Positions 45,794 to 55,143 of a stretch of DNA of 64,000 nucleotides are shown piece by piece. A program made the translations under genes and the position numbers. Source of the DNA: Rubrobacter calidifluminis. GTDB lineage: Bacteria; Actinomycetota; Rubrobacteria; Rubrobacterales; Rubrobacteraceae. The DNA lies in contig NZ_JAQKGV010000012.1 in the NCBI RefSeq assembly GCF_028617075.1, forward strand, positions 51,043 to 115,042, written 5' to 3'. The number at the start of each line of letters is the position of its first letter. The first letter of the stretch is position 1. Below the pieces are notes generated by a model. The model searched no databases and was not told the DNA's origin. It saw only the letters and a program-made list of their open reading frames with translations.

Positions 45794-46603
45794 CTACTTA
45801 CCGCCCAGCCCGCGCGCCCGCTCGGCCGCGGCGTTGACCCCGTCGTAGACGGCGCCGACGAAACCGGCCTTCTCCATCGCGACGAACGCCGCGGCGGTCG
45901 TCCCCCCCGGCGTCATCACCTCGTCGCGCACCTGATGCGGGCTCTGCTCCTTGAGCAGGACCGCCGTTCCCTGCAGCGTGGCGTTCACCAGCCGACGGGC
46001 CACCTCGCGCGGGATGCCCTCGCGTACACCGGCCTGGATCAGGGCGTCGGCGAACAACGCCACGTAGGCCGGCCCCGAGCCGTGCAGCGCCGTCGCCGCG
46101 TCGAAGAGGCGCTCGGGCAGCTCGATCACGTCCCCCACGTGCCGGAAGATCGCCATGACCTCCGGCAGCAGGCGCCTCCCCGGCTCGTTCGACGTGACCA
46201 CGGCCGACCCCAACCCGACCGAGGCGCACACGTTCGGCATCACCCGCAACACCGCCGTCCCCGGAGGCAGCCCATCCTCGATCGACGCGATGGATACACC
46301 GGCGGCCACGCTGGTCACGGCCTTCTCCGTCCCCTCCACCGCCGGGTAGATCTCGTGCAGCACCCCGGCGACGTCCCAGGGCTTGACCGCCACGATGATT
46401 ATCTCGCATCCTTCGGCGAGCTCCGCGTTGGAGGATGCCGCACCGACGCCGTAGGACCTCTCGTACTCGGCGAGCCTCTCGGGGTGGGTGTCGCTCACCG
46501 AAAGCTCGTAGTCCCCCGATGCGGCGAGCCGTACCAGGAGCGAGCCCCCGATCTTGCCGGCTCCGATTATCCCGACCCGCCTCTTGCGGCCCGTCCCTTC
46601 CAT
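45794..46603 (-). CDS. proC: pyrroline-5-carboxylate reductase
   Basis: A 269-residue enzyme making proline from pyrroline-5-carboxylate with NADPH. The N-terminal Rossmann loop GIIGAGKIGGSLL (11-23), AVKPWDV, and the C-terminal signature VMTPGGTTAAAFVAME are present. The start MEGTGRKRR at 46603 sits two bases after the sepF stop. The longer open frame overlaps sepF and was not used. proC between sepF and yggT is seen in other Gram-positive dcw clusters. Confidence 0.95.
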   Translation of the reverse strand: MEGTGRKRRVGIIGAGKIGGSLLVRLAASGDYELSVSDTHPERLAEYERSYGVGAASSNAELAEGCEIIIVAVKPWDVAGVLHEIYPAVEGTEKAVTSVAAGVSIASIEDGLPPGTAVLRVMPNVCASVGLGSAVVTSNEPGRRLLPEVMAIFRHVGDVIELPERLFDAATALHGSGPAYVALFADALIQAGVREGIPREVARRLVNATLQGTAVLLKEQSPHQVRDEVMTPGGTTAAAFVAMEKAGFVGAVYDGVNAAAERARGLGGK

Positions 46604-46605
46604 GC

Positions 46606-47169
46606 TCAGAGCTGGTTGAAGAAAGCCCGCTCGGCGAGGCGCTTGCGCTCCTCGGCGGAGACCTCGACGTTGCGCGGCGTCAGCAGGAAGACCCGGCTGG
46701 CCACCGTCTGGATCTGACCCTCCAGCGCGTACGTGAGCCCGGAGCAGAAGTCGACCATCCGCCGCGAGAGGTCGGAGTCCACGTTCTGCAGGTTGAGGAT
46801 CACCGGCTGCTGGCGCTTGAAGCGGTCCGCCAGATCCTGCGCGTCGTTGAAGCTCGTGGGCTCGACCACGCTCACCCGCGTCGGGCGCTGGTCGGGGACG
46901 GCCCGCAGGCGCGCCGGGGCACCCCCGGAGGATCGCTCCCGGCTCTCGCCGAAGATGTCCCCGAGCGAGGAGCCCCCGTAGGAGGAGGACGGGGAGCGCT
47001 CGGAGCGCCCGAGCCTTCTGACGGTCGGCTCGGGTTCTATCTCCCGCTGGCGCGCGGACTCCCCCCTGGCCCGCACGCCCTCTTCCTCTTCCTCGAGGTA
47101 GTAGTCCTCCTCGTCCACCCCGAAGCCGAACCACGCCGCCATGCGTCCGAAGCTGTCCTTAACTCCCAT
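46606..47169 (-). CDS. sepF: cell division protein SepF
   Basis: A 187-residue FtsZ-binding membrane anchor. It has the N-terminal amphipathic segment (MGVKDSFGRMAAWFGFG), an acidic linker with many Glu and Ser, and the conserved C-terminal DUF552 domain (RVSVVEPTSFNDAQDLADRFKRQQPVILNLQ). In Actinobacteria SepF usually replaces FtsA as FtsZ anchor; here both are present. Confidence 0.94.
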   Translation of the reverse strand: MGVKDSFGRMAAWFGFGVDEEDYYLEEEEEGVRARGESARQREIEPEPTVRRLGRSERSPSSSYGGSSLGDIFGESRERSSGGAPARLRAVPDQRPTRVSVVEPTSFNDAQDLADRFKRQQPVILNLQNVDSDLSRRMVDFCSGLTYALEGQIQTVASRVFLLTPRNVEVSAEERKRLAERAFFNQL

Positions 47170-47187
47170 CTCGCCTCCTCAAAGGGC

Positions 47188-47886
47188 TCAACCCTCCCGT
47201 ATCAGCGTGCGCCCTATCCTCACTATGGTGGCACCTTCCTCGACGGCGACCGTGTAATCGTTGCTCATCCCCATCGAGAGCTCCGAAAGGTCGAAGCATC
47301 CGCGCCAGGATTCCCTGAGACGATCGCGAATGGCTCTTAACCTCGCGAAAACATAGCGCACATCTTCTGCATCTTCAACCAGCGGGGCCATCGTCATGAA
47401 CCCGCGCACGGAGACCTTCCCCCCGGTCGCGGCGGCCGCCTCGAGGAGCCTCTCCACCTCGCCCTCCGGCACGCCGTATTTGGACTCCTCCCCGCTGACG
47501 TTGACCTGCAGGAGCACGGGCACCCCTCCACCCTCCGGGGCGCGCTTCGCGAGCTCCTCGACGAGCCGCACGGAGTCTACCGAGTGTATTAGGCTGACCC
47601 TGCGCACCACCTCCCTAACCTTGCGCCGCTGGAGGTGCCCGATGAAGTGCCACTCGAAGGTCTCGCCGAAGATCTCCTGCTTGCGCACGAGATCCTGCAG
47701 CCGGTTCTCCCCGACCAGGCGCGCCCCGGCCCCGGCGAGCGCGGACATCTGCTCGGGCTCGAAGTATTTCGTCGCGACGAGCACCCGCACCTCTTCCCCG
47801 GTGCGGCCGCCGCGCTCGAGGGCGCGCGCCACGTTTCGCTCGACCTCCTCTAGGTTCTCGCGTATGGTGCGCGAGGAGACCCGCAT
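47188..47886 (-). CDS. yggS: YggS-type pyridoxal phosphate homeostasis protein
   Basis: A 232-residue PLP-binding TIM-barrel protein. The PLP lysine is in VATKYFE (Lys40); GENRLQDL, HFIGHLQRRK and the end SMGMSNDYTVAVEEGATIVRIG are family signatures. The ATG overlaps the pgeF stop (TGATG). It belongs to the same dcw-linked group (pgeF-yggS-sepF) as in other Gram-positives. Confidence 0.94.
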   Translation of the reverse strand: MRVSSRTIRENLEEVERNVARALERGGRTGEEVRVLVATKYFEPEQMSALAGAGARLVGENRLQDLVRKQEIFGETFEWHFIGHLQRRKVREVVRRVSLIHSVDSVRLVEELAKRAPEGGGVPVLLQVNVSGEESKYGVPEGEVERLLEAAAATGGKVSVRGFMTMAPLVEDAEDVRYVFARLRAIRDRLRESWRGCFDLSELSMGMSNDYTVAVEEGATIVRIGRTLIREG

Positions 47887-48635
47887 CAGAGCCTCATCAC
47901 CGCCGCCAGGTTCCTGCCAGTCTTCGGCTTCTCTTTGCGGTTGGAGAAGAAGAGGTCGGGCGTGCACCCCGTGCACACCCCGAGGTCGCACACGTCCTCC
48001 ACCCCGGCATCCTCGAGGTCCTGCCGTATCGCCTCCGGGAGCGAGAGCATCCGACCGGTGACGACCTCCTCCCCGAACTTCTCCGCGAAGCGTCCGGCGA
48101 GCCCGGGCGAGACCTCGTAGCAGCAGCGCCGGATGCAGGGCCCTATGTACGCGAGGCGGGGGCGGGAGCGCATGCTCCGGACGGTCTTCCCGGAGATGCC
48201 GGCGAGCGTCCCCCGCCAGCCGGAGTGGACGATCGCGACCTGCTCCTCGCCCACGAGCACGACCGGCACGCAGTCGGCCACGGTGACGGTGAGCGCGAGC
48301 CCCCGCTCCCGGCTCACGAGGGCGTCGGCCTCCCCGGCGAAGCCGCCCTCGGAGACCTCGACCACCGTGTCTCCGGCGACCTGGGCGGCCCAGGCCCTCG
48401 GAGCGTCCCCGAGCGCCCGGGAGACCAGGCGCAGGTTCTGCGCGACGGCCTTCTCGTCGTCCCCGACCGCCCTGGAGACGTTCAGGCTCGCGTAGGGTGG
48501 AGCCGAGACGCCCCCACGCCGGGTGAAGAACCACACCCGCACGCCCTCGGGCTGAGGCTCGGGGGCGAGGTAGACGGCCCCGCCGGGGGCGGTGTGGAGG
48601 CCGCTAGCGGCGGCGCAGGAACGCGGGGATGTCAA
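47886..48635 (-). CDS. pgeF: peptidoglycan editing factor PgeF (laccase-domain protein)
   Basis: A 249-residue YlmD/PgeF protein thought to remove misplaced serine from peptidoglycan precursors. The family pattern is present: [17 protein letters not shown] near 119, [12 protein letters not shown] and [13 protein letters not shown]. The C-terminal [22 protein letters not shown] is typical. The best start is TTG 48635, overlapping the ftsZ end by 32 nt, with GAGG upstream; internal GTG codons near residue 32 are possible but cut closer to the domain. Confidence 0.9.
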   Translation of the reverse strand: MTSPRSCAAASGLHTAPGGAVYLAPEPQPEGVRVWFFTRRGGVSAPPYASLNVSRAVGDDEKAVAQNLRLVSRALGDAPRAWAAQVAGDTVVEVSEGGFAGEADALVSRERGLALTVTVADCVPVVLVGEEQVAIVHSGWRGTLAGISGKTVRSMRSRPRLAYIGPCIRRCCYEVSPGLAGRFAEKFGEEVVTGRMLSLPEAIRQDLEDAGVEDVCDLGVCTGCTPDLFFSNRKEKPKTGRNLAAVMRL

Positions 48636-49668
48636 GGGAGTCCTCGTCGCCGTCGGCCTCGGAGGAGGCTCCGCTCTCCCGCGGCTCGAACGCCGGCCGC
48701 TCGCGCCGCTGGTTGGCGAGACGCTCGTCGAAGCCGGTGGCGATGACCGTCACGCTCACCTTGTCGCCGAAGTTCTCGTCTACGACGGCCCCGAAGATCA
48801 GGTTCGCATCCTCGTGCGCCGCGCCGTGTACGATCTCGGCGGCCTCGTTGACCTCGAAGAGCCCGAGGTCCGGCCCGCCGGTGATGTTCAGGATGATCCC
48901 GGTCGCCCCCTCGATGCTCGCCTCGAGCAGCGGGCTCGAGATGGCCGCCTTAGCCGCCTCCACGCCGCGGTTCTCGCTGTTGGACTCCCCGATGCCCATC
49001 AGCGCGGACCCGGAGTTCTGCATGATCGTGCGCACGTCGGCGAAGTCGAGGTTTATGAGACCGGGCACGGTTATCAGGTCCGTTATCCCCTGCACGCCCT
49101 TGCGCAGCACGTCGTCGGCCATCTTGAAGGCGTCCATCATGCTGGTGCGCTTCTCGGCGACCTGCAGCAGGCGGTCGTTGGGGATGACGATCAGGGAATC
49201 GACGTTCTCCTTGAGGCGCTTTATCCCCTCCTCGGCGTAGGTCGAGCGCCGCCGCCCCTCGAAGGTGAACGGCCGGGTCACCACCCCGACCGTCAGCGCC
49301 CCGAGCTCGCGCGCTATCTTCGCGACGACCGGCGCGGCCCCGGTCCCCGTGCCCCCGCCCTTCCCGGCGGTGATGAAGACCATGTCCGCCCCTTTGAGCG
49401 CCTCCTCTATCTCCTGCTTGTTCTCTTCGGCGGCCTCCATCCCGATCTTCGGGTCCGCCCCGGCGCCGAGGCCCCGCGTGATCTTCTCCCCGATGTGGAT
49501 CTTCTGGTCCGCGTCGCACATCTGCAGAGCCTGCGCGTCGGTGTTGACCGCGACGAACTCAACCCCCTGCAACCCGGAGTTGATCATGCGGTTGACAGCG
49601 TTGGTCCCGCCACCACCGATGCCCACGACCTTTATGACCGCCAGATAGTTCGTGCCCGCGTCTAACAT
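48604..49668 (-). CDS. ftsZ: cell division GTPase FtsZ
   Basis: A 354-residue tubulin homologue forming the Z-ring. The tubulin signature GGGTGTG is at 104-110, GTP-binding loop [15 protein letters not shown] near 14-28, and the T7 synergy loop DFADVRTIM near 208. The C-terminal linker is short and acidic and ends in DIPAFLRRR, the conserved peptide bound by FtsA and SepF. It follows ftsA after 49 nt. Confidence 0.98.
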   Translation of the reverse strand: MLDAGTNYLAVIKVVGIGGGGTNAVNRMINSGLQGVEFVAVNTDAQALQMCDADQKIHIGEKITRGLGAGADPKIGMEAAEENKQEIEEALKGADMVFITAGKGGGTGTGAAPVVAKIARELGALTVGVVTRPFTFEGRRRSTYAEEGIKRLKENVDSLIVIPNDRLLQVAEKRTSMMDAFKMADDVLRKGVQGITDLITVPGLINLDFADVRTIMQNSGSALMGIGESNSENRGVEAAKAAISSPLLEASIEGATGIILNITGGPDLGLFEVNEAAEIVHGAAHEDANLIFGAVVDENFGDKVSVTVIATGFDERLANQRRERPAFEPRESGASSEADGDEDSLDIPAFLRRR

Positions 49669-49717
49669 CCGTGCTCTTCCTCCAACGCCTGTTCTCCCGA
49701 AGTTTCCTCTTGGCTAC

Positions 49718-50950
49718 TCACTCGCCCCAAAACCAACTCTTGATAGCGGCCACAATGCTACCAAAACTGAATCTCGTTGCACCCTCACTCTCTGCTACAG
49801 GGTTATCGTCGGGCGGAGCGAAATCCAGAAGCCCTACGGCGGTCGAATACTGAGGTTTGCGTAGAGCTTTAGCGTTCTCCTCGAGCCTGCGAGGCGCGGC
49901 TCTGGAGGCGCGCATCCCCAGTATCTCCTCGCACACCTCGTCCATACCCTCGAGCAGGGATCCCCCGCCGGTGATGAAGACCCCACCGGGGAGGCTCCGC
50001 ACGCCGGCCTCCCGCAGGGTCTCGCGGACGTACTCGAAGACCTCCCTGGCGCGGTACTCGAGTATCTCGCTCAGGAAGTGGGCGTTGTAATAACGGCCGC
50101 CGAGCCTGACGGCGGCGACGGGATCTATGGTGCGGGAGAGGACGGAGCCGTAGCGCACCTTGAGCCGCTCGGCGACCTCGAACGGCACCTTCATACCGTA
50201 GGCCACGTCCGAGGAGAAGCTCTCTCCGCCTATGGGGATGACCGCGGCGTGCACGAGTGCGCCGTCCTCGAAGACGGCCACGTCGGTGGTACCGCCACCG
50301 ACGTCCAGGAGAACCGCGCCCCTGGAGCGGGCCCGTTCCGGCAGGCAGGCCCCGGCGGAGGCCAGAGGCTCCAGCACGACCCTCTGCGCCTCTACCCCGC
50401 AGTCCCCCACGGCGTAGAGTAGGTTCTGGATGCTGGTCATCGCGCCGCTGACGACGCTCGCGCGAAGCGTCACCCGGTGGGCGGCGAGCCCGATCGGGTG
50501 CCTGACTCCCTCGGAGCCGTCCAGGACGTACTCGCGGGGCACGACGTGGATGACCTGGCGACCTTCCCGGGCGGCGGCCAGCCTCACCTCCTCCTCGAGC
50601 CTCCGAAGGAAAGTCTCCGTAACGGTCAGGTCCCCCCCGCGGTTGAGCAACGTGGCCTCGAGCCGCGTGCATTCGATGTGACTGCCCGCGATCCCCACGA
50701 CGACCTGCGAGCCGGCCGGGACGCCGCAGCGCTCCAGCGCCCGCGCCACGGTATCGGCGGCAGCGTCCCGGTCCACGACAACGCCTTTCCTGAGCCCGCG
50801 GCTCGGCGCCTCGCCCATCGAGGCGACCCCGGCGGGATCCTCCCCTCTGGCGGGCACCCCGGCGAGGGCTACCACTTTGGTCGTGCCAACGTCCAGCGCG
50901 TAGACCTGACGGCGCGGAGAGTCCGCGCCCCCACTACCCCCTGCCGGCAT
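49718..50950 (-). CDS. ftsA: cell division protein FtsA
   Basis: A 410-residue actin-fold membrane tether for FtsZ. Nucleotide loops: ALDVGTTKVVALAG (18-31), LLDVGGGTTDVAVF near 218 and FITGGGSLLEGM near 325. The 1C domain is at 85-165. The C-terminal amphipathic helix (GSIVAAIKSWFWGE) that binds the membrane is present. FtsA is missing from most studied Actinobacteria, so its presence marks an early branch. It overlaps ftsQ by 17 nt. Confidence 0.95.
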   Translation of the reverse strand: MPAGGSGGADSPRRQVYALDVGTTKVVALAGVPARGEDPAGVASMGEAPSRGLRKGVVVDRDAAADTVARALERCGVPAGSQVVVGIAGSHIECTRLEATLLNRGGDLTVTETFLRRLEEEVRLAAAREGRQVIHVVPREYVLDGSEGVRHPIGLAAHRVTLRASVVSGAMTSIQNLLYAVGDCGVEAQRVVLEPLASAGACLPERARSRGAVLLDVGGGTTDVAVFEDGALVHAAVIPIGGESFSSDVAYGMKVPFEVAERLKVRYGSVLSRTIDPVAAVRLGGRYYNAHFLSEILEYRAREVFEYVRETLREAGVRSLPGGVFITGGGSLLEGMDEVCEEILGMRASRAAPRRLEENAKALRKPQYSTAVGLLDFAPPDDNPVAESEGATRFSFGSIVAAIKSWFWGE

Positions 50951-51608
50951 CTCCGGAGCTGCCGACCACCACGCGCTCCGGCGAGCGCAGATCGAAGACC
51001 TTCGCGGTGGGGTTGCGGCGCATGATCTCTTTCAGCGCCCGGGCCTGCGCGGTCGTCACCCTTCCGTAGAACACCACCTCACGCCCGGAGACCCGGGCGT
51101 GCACCCCTCCGGGGGTCACGCCTCCTATCTCCTGCACGCGCACACCGTTTCTCTCGAGCACCCTGACATTCTCCACCACCCTCCCGAGCTCGTAGTGGTC
51201 GAGGTTCACGGGGCTGAGCCGGGCGCCTCCCGACCCCGGCAGACGCGTACCGTCCTGCGCGACGAAGATCCTCCTTCCGGAGACGTTCGCGGCCAGGACG
51301 GCCCGCCGTTCCTCTACCTCAACCGTCACTATACCTGATCTCCAGTTACGGATCACCTTCACACCCTCGATCCATGGGTCAGTCTTGAGCCTGCGGATCA
51401 GAAGTCCGGAGTTGAGGGTGAGGAGGCTGGAATGGTCCGGAATCTGGGCCCGGACCTCGCCGTCGGACACCACGTGGTTGCCCGTGACCCGGACGCCCTT
51501 GACGGGGAAGAGCAGCCCGGAGACGATGTAGACGGTCGCGGCGGTCAGGGCTGCGACGGCGACCGAGACCGAGATCGCGCGCAGCAGCCGGGCCGGCGAA
51601 AAGCTCAT
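50934..51608 (-). CDS. ftsQ: cell division protein FtsQ/DivIB
   Basis: A 224-residue bitopic protein: a short cytoplasmic start, membrane helix at about 12-34, then the POTRA domain (FPVKGVRVTGNHVVSDGEVRAQ) and beta domain (WRSGIVTVEVEERRAVLAA). It links FtsL and FtsW/I in the divisome. The start ATG at 51608 has a strong GAGGGGAGGGG site; the longer reading to 51641 is less likely. Confidence 0.9.
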   Translation of the reverse strand: MSFSPARLLRAISVSVAVAALTAATVYIVSGLLFPVKGVRVTGNHVVSDGEVRAQIPDHSSLLTLNSGLLIRRLKTDPWIEGVKVIRNWRSGIVTVEVEERRAVLAANVSGRRIFVAQDGTRLPGSGGARLSPVNLDHYELGRVVENVRVLERNGVRVQEIGGVTPGGVHARVSGREVVFYGRVTTAQARALKEIMRRNPTAKVFDLRSPERVVVGSSGDAGRG

Positions 51609-51618
51609 CCCCCTCCCC

Positions 51619-52974
51619 TCAGAGTAGTGCGAGCAGCTCATCGCCGACCCTGGAGACGTCCCCGGCGCCGAGAGTGAGCACGGTATCCCCGCTCTCGCAG
51701 ATCTCGCGCAGGACGCGGGGGATGACGTTGAGCTCCGGGAGGTAATAGACCTCGGGCCGGCGCGGTCCGTAGTCCGGAACGTCGCAGATCGCGTCGACGA
51801 TCAGCTTCCCGTTCACGCCCGGCAGGGGCATCTCCCCGGCACCGTAGACCTCGGTGACGAGCACCGCGTCCGCCGCCGAGAAAGCTCCGCCGAACTCGCG
51901 GTAGAGCCGGCGGGTGCGCGAGTATCGGTGCGGCTGGAAGACCGCGATCACCCTACCTCCGGGCTCCAGCGTCGCCCGCGCCACCTCAAGGGTCGCGGCG
52001 AGCTCGGTCGGGTGGTGGGCGTAGTCGTCGACGACCCTGACGTTCGAGCGCACCCCCTTGAGCTGGAAGCGCCGCCGCACCCCGGAGAACGTCGCGAGGG
52101 CGCGGGCCGCCTCGTGGGCGTCGTGGCCGAGCCAGCGTGCCACCGCGGCCGCAGCGAGCGAGTTGAGCACGTTGTGCCTCCCGAAGACACCGAGCCTGAC
52201 CTCGCCGAGTTCCTTCCCGTCCTCGAGCAGGACGTAGCGGTTCGGGCCGAGTATGCGCGCCCGCAGCTCCCCGCCGGAGATGCCGTAGGTGACCACCTCG
52301 CACGGAGCCCGGGAGGCGAGCTTCAGGCAGCGCTCGTCCTCGGCGCAGGTCACCAGCAGGCCGTCCTCCGGCAGCCTCCCGACGAAGCACGCGAAAGTCT
52401 CCAGGACGTCGTCGAGCGAGTGGTAGAAGTCCGGGTGGTCGAACTCGACGTTGGTCACCACGGCAGCCTCCGGGCTCAGGTAGAGCAGCGAGCGGTCGCT
52501 CTCATCCGCCTCGGCCACCACGAGCTCCCCGGTACCATCAAGGGCGTTGGAGCCGATGTCGTTGAGCTCCCCGCCGACGAGCGCCGTCGGGCTCTCCCCG
52601 AGAACCCTGAGAGCGTGGGCGATCATGCTCGTCGTGGTCGTCTTGCCGTGGGTCCCGGCGACCGCGATACCCCGTTTGCCCTCCAGTATCTTGGAGAGGG
52701 CCTGCGCCCGGGGGATGACGGAGATACCCCTCCTCCTCGCTTCGAGAACCTCCGGATTGGTCTCCGGGATCGCGGTGGAGACCACGACGACCTCCGCATC
52801 GCCGACGTTGGAGGCGTCGTGACCGATCACCACCGGCACCCCCACCTCGCGCAGCCGCCTCGTGTAGCTGGACTCCTTGAGGTCGGAGCCGGTCACATCG
52901 TGTCCTCTGGCGCGGAGGATCTGGGCAATGCCGCTCATCCCGGCCCCCCCGATCCCGACCATGTGTATCCTCAA
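51619..52974 (-). CDS. murC: UDP-N-acetylmuramate-L-alanine ligase
   Basis: A 451-residue Mur ligase adding the first stem residue. It shows HMVGIGGAGMSGIA (5-18), the ATP loop AGTHGKTTT near 110, EADESD, and the third domain PHRYSRTRRLYREF. The start TTG at 52974 overlaps the murG stop as TTGA and has GGGGAGG eight bases upstream. murB usually follows murC; here it is not present. Confidence 0.95.
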   Translation of the reverse strand: MRIHMVGIGGAGMSGIAQILRARGHDVTGSDLKESSYTRRLREVGVPVVIGHDASNVGDAEVVVVSTAIPETNPEVLEARRRGISVIPRAQALSKILEGKRGIAVAGTHGKTTTTSMIAHALRVLGESPTALVGGELNDIGSNALDGTGELVVAEADESDRSLLYLSPEAAVVTNVEFDHPDFYHSLDDVLETFACFVGRLPEDGLLVTCAEDERCLKLASRAPCEVVTYGISGGELRARILGPNRYVLLEDGKELGEVRLGVFGRHNVLNSLAAAAVARWLGHDAHEAARALATFSGVRRRFQLKGVRSNVRVVDDYAHHPTELAATLEVARATLEPGGRVIAVFQPHRYSRTRRLYREFGGAFSAADAVLVTEVYGAGEMPLPGVNGKLIVDAICDVPDYGPRRPEVYYLPELNVIPRVLREICESGDTVLTLGAGDVSRVGDELLALL

Positions 52975-54068
52975 CGCTTCATCCTCCCCTGATCGTCCTT
53001 CCGCCAGGCCGCCTCGAGGAGGGCCGTGGCCACCTCCGCGGCGGCATCCGGCGTCGCCAGTTCCTTCATCCGGGCGGCGAGCTGCTCCCGGCGCCCCTTG
53101 TCGCCGAGCAACCCCTCGACCCTCTCCCGCAGCCTCCGGGCGTCGACCTCCCCGTCCAGCATCAGCTCGGCCGCCCCACGCCCGGTGAAGTAGCGGGCGT
53201 TGTGCAGCTGGTGGTCTTGGGCGGCGTAGGGGTAGGGGACGAGTATCGCCGCCCTCCCGGCCGCCGCCAGATCGAAGAGCGAGCCGGCGCCGGCTCTCGT
53301 GACCGCGAGCTCGCAGGCCGCGACGTAGCGCCACAGCTCGGGCTCGTACTCCAGGATGAGGTGCCGAGGGTTCTTCGTCGAGAGCCGGCCGTAGTCCCTC
53401 CTGCCCGCGACCTGCACCACCGTGTACGGGGTCTCGCCCGAGCCGAAGGCCTCCTGTGCGGCCAGGTTGATCCTGAGCGCCCCGCCGCTCCCGCCGAAGA
53501 CGAGGACGACCGGCGGCTCGAGGCCGAGCTCCGCGAGCGCCCTCTCCCTGTCCGCCGCGAAGAACTCGCGCCGGGTCGGCATCCCCACCACGCGCGCCCC
53601 GCGCAGCACCCCGGCCGCCTCGGGGAAGGTCACGAACGTACCGGAGGCCACGCGGCTCGCCAGCCGGTTCACCCGGCCGGGCACCGAATTCTGCTCGTGC
53701 AGGAACGTCGGTATCCCGAGCGAGCGGGCCGCGGCCACCGCCGGCGCGCTCGCGTACCCACCGACCCCGAGCACCGCGCCGGGCTCGAAAGAGCGCATCA
53801 GACCGCGGCAGGCGAGCACGGCCCGGGCGAAGAGCGCCGCCGCCCGTCCCCGGGCGAAGACGCCGCCCGCCATCCCCCGCAGCAGCAGCGGGTGGAAGGG
53901 GTATCCCGCCCGGGGCACCAGATCCGCCTCTATCCCCGAGGAGGCGCCCACGAACTCAACCGTGGCCCTCCGCCCGGCGAGCTCCCCGGCCACGCACAGC
54001 GCGGGGATCGCGTGCCCGCCCGTTCCGCCGCCCGCTATCAGTATCCTCGCTGGTGCTCGCACCCGCAT
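52971..54068 (-). CDS. murG: MurG, lipid II-forming GlcNAc transferase
   Basis: A 365-residue GT-B glycosyltransferase on the inner face of the membrane. Marks are ILIAGGGTGGHAIPAL (9-24), GVGGYASAPAVAAA, HEQNSVPGRVNR and GGSGGALRIN. The ATG at 54068 is 113 nt inside the ftsW coding region; the family N-terminus leaves little room for a later start. So ftsW and murG truly overlap by about 100 nt. Confidence 0.95.
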   Translation of the reverse strand: MRVRAPARILIAGGGTGGHAIPALCVAGELAGRRATVEFVGASSGIEADLVPRAGYPFHPLLLRGMAGGVFARGRAAALFARAVLACRGLMRSFEPGAVLGVGGYASAPAVAAARSLGIPTFLHEQNSVPGRVNRLASRVASGTFVTFPEAAGVLRGARVVGMPTRREFFAADRERALAELGLEPPVVLVFGGSGGALRINLAAQEAFGSGETPYTVVQVAGRRDYGRLSTKNPRHLILEYEPELWRYVAACELAVTRAGAGSLFDLAAAGRAAILVPYPYAAQDHQLHNARYFTGRGAAELMLDGEVDARRLRERVEGLLGDKGRREQLAARMKELATPDAAAEVATALLEAAWRKDDQGRMKR

Positions 54069-55143
54069 CGACCTCTCTCACTCGCTCGCTGTCCTCGGAT
54101 ATCCGGTAGAGGATACCGACGGCTGCAAAAGATACCATCAGGCTCGATCCGCCATAGCTCACGAACGGGAGCGTCATCCCGGCGAGCGGCAGCATACCGG
54201 TCGCGGCCCCGACGTTGAAGACCGCCTGCACGGTGAGCATCGTCGTGATCCCGGCCGCCACGCAGCGCGCGGCGATCGTGGGGGCATCGAGCGCGATTCT
54301 GTAGCCCGCGAGCGCCACGAAGACGAAAGCCGCGATGACGACGAGCATGCCTATCAGGCCGAGCTCCTCCCCGATGAGCGCGAAGACCATGTCCGTCCGT
54401 ATCTCCGGGATGTAGGCCACCCGCTCCCCGGCGCCGGGTCCGGCCCCGAGTATGTTGCCACTCTTTATCGCCAGTATCGACTGCACGATCTGGTACCCCG
54501 ACCCCTTGGCCGAGGACCACGGGTCGAGGAACGTCAGGAACCGTTGCCTGCGGTAGGGCTCGAGCAGCATGACCCCGACCAGCAGCACGGCCGACACCGC
54601 TCCCAGAGAGACCAGGCTCCGCGTGCGTACCTCGGAGGCGAGGAGCACCCCGCCGACCCCGGAGATGATCACGAGCGAGGTCCCGAAGTCCGGCTCGGCG
54701 ACCACCAGCAGGAAGAGCAGCCCGACCGCCGCGAGCGCGCCGACCGGGAACCTCCCACCAGGCCGGTAGCGGGCGAGCGCGAAGCCCGCGACGAAGATGG
54801 CGGCCAGCTTGGCGAACTCCGAGGGCTGCAGGCTCAAAAATCCGAGGTCGAACCACCTCCTCGCCCCCCCGACCTCGGTCCCGACCCCCGGCACAAGGAC
54901 CAGAAGCAGGGCCGCGAGCACGGCCAGGTAGAAGGCCGGGTAGACCCTGCGCCACGTGGTGTATCGGATCTTCCTGACTACCGCGAAGATGACGACCCCG
55001 AGCACGATGTGCGCCGCCCGTACGAGCAGGTAGTGCGCCCCGTAATCTCTATATGTGGCCGAGTAGACCATCACCGCCCCGAGCAGCGAGAGCCCGAGCG
55101 CGACGAGGAACAGATTGGCCCGAACGGATCCCCGCTGCAGCAT
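53956..55143 (-). CDS. ftsW: FtsW, septal peptidoglycan glycosyltransferase
   Basis: A 395-residue SEDS protein with about ten membrane helices. Signatures are GGARRWFDLGFLSLQPSEFAK near 92-112, AEPDFGTSL (the catalytic Asp loop), IGEELGLIGM and the end FVSYGGSSLM. It works with FtsI at the septum. The last 38 residues (Ser, Asp, Arg-rich tail) are encoded over the start of murG. ATG is immediately after the murD stop. Confidence 0.94.
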   Translation of the reverse strand: MLQRGSVRANLFLVALGLSLLGAVMVYSATYRDYGAHYLLVRAAHIVLGVVIFAVVRKIRYTTWRRVYPAFYLAVLAALLLVLVPGVGTEVGGARRWFDLGFLSLQPSEFAKLAAIFVAGFALARYRPGGRFPVGALAAVGLLFLLVVAEPDFGTSLVIISGVGGVLLASEVRTRSLVSLGAVSAVLLVGVMLLEPYRRQRFLTFLDPWSSAKGSGYQIVQSILAIKSGNILGAGPGAGERVAYIPEIRTDMVFALIGEELGLIGMLVVIAAFVFVALAGYRIALDAPTIAARCVAAGITTMLTVQAVFNVGAATGMLPLAGMTLPFVSYGGSSLMVSFAAVGILYRISEDSERVREVDAGASTSEDTDSGRRNGRARDPRAVRGRGARRAEGHG

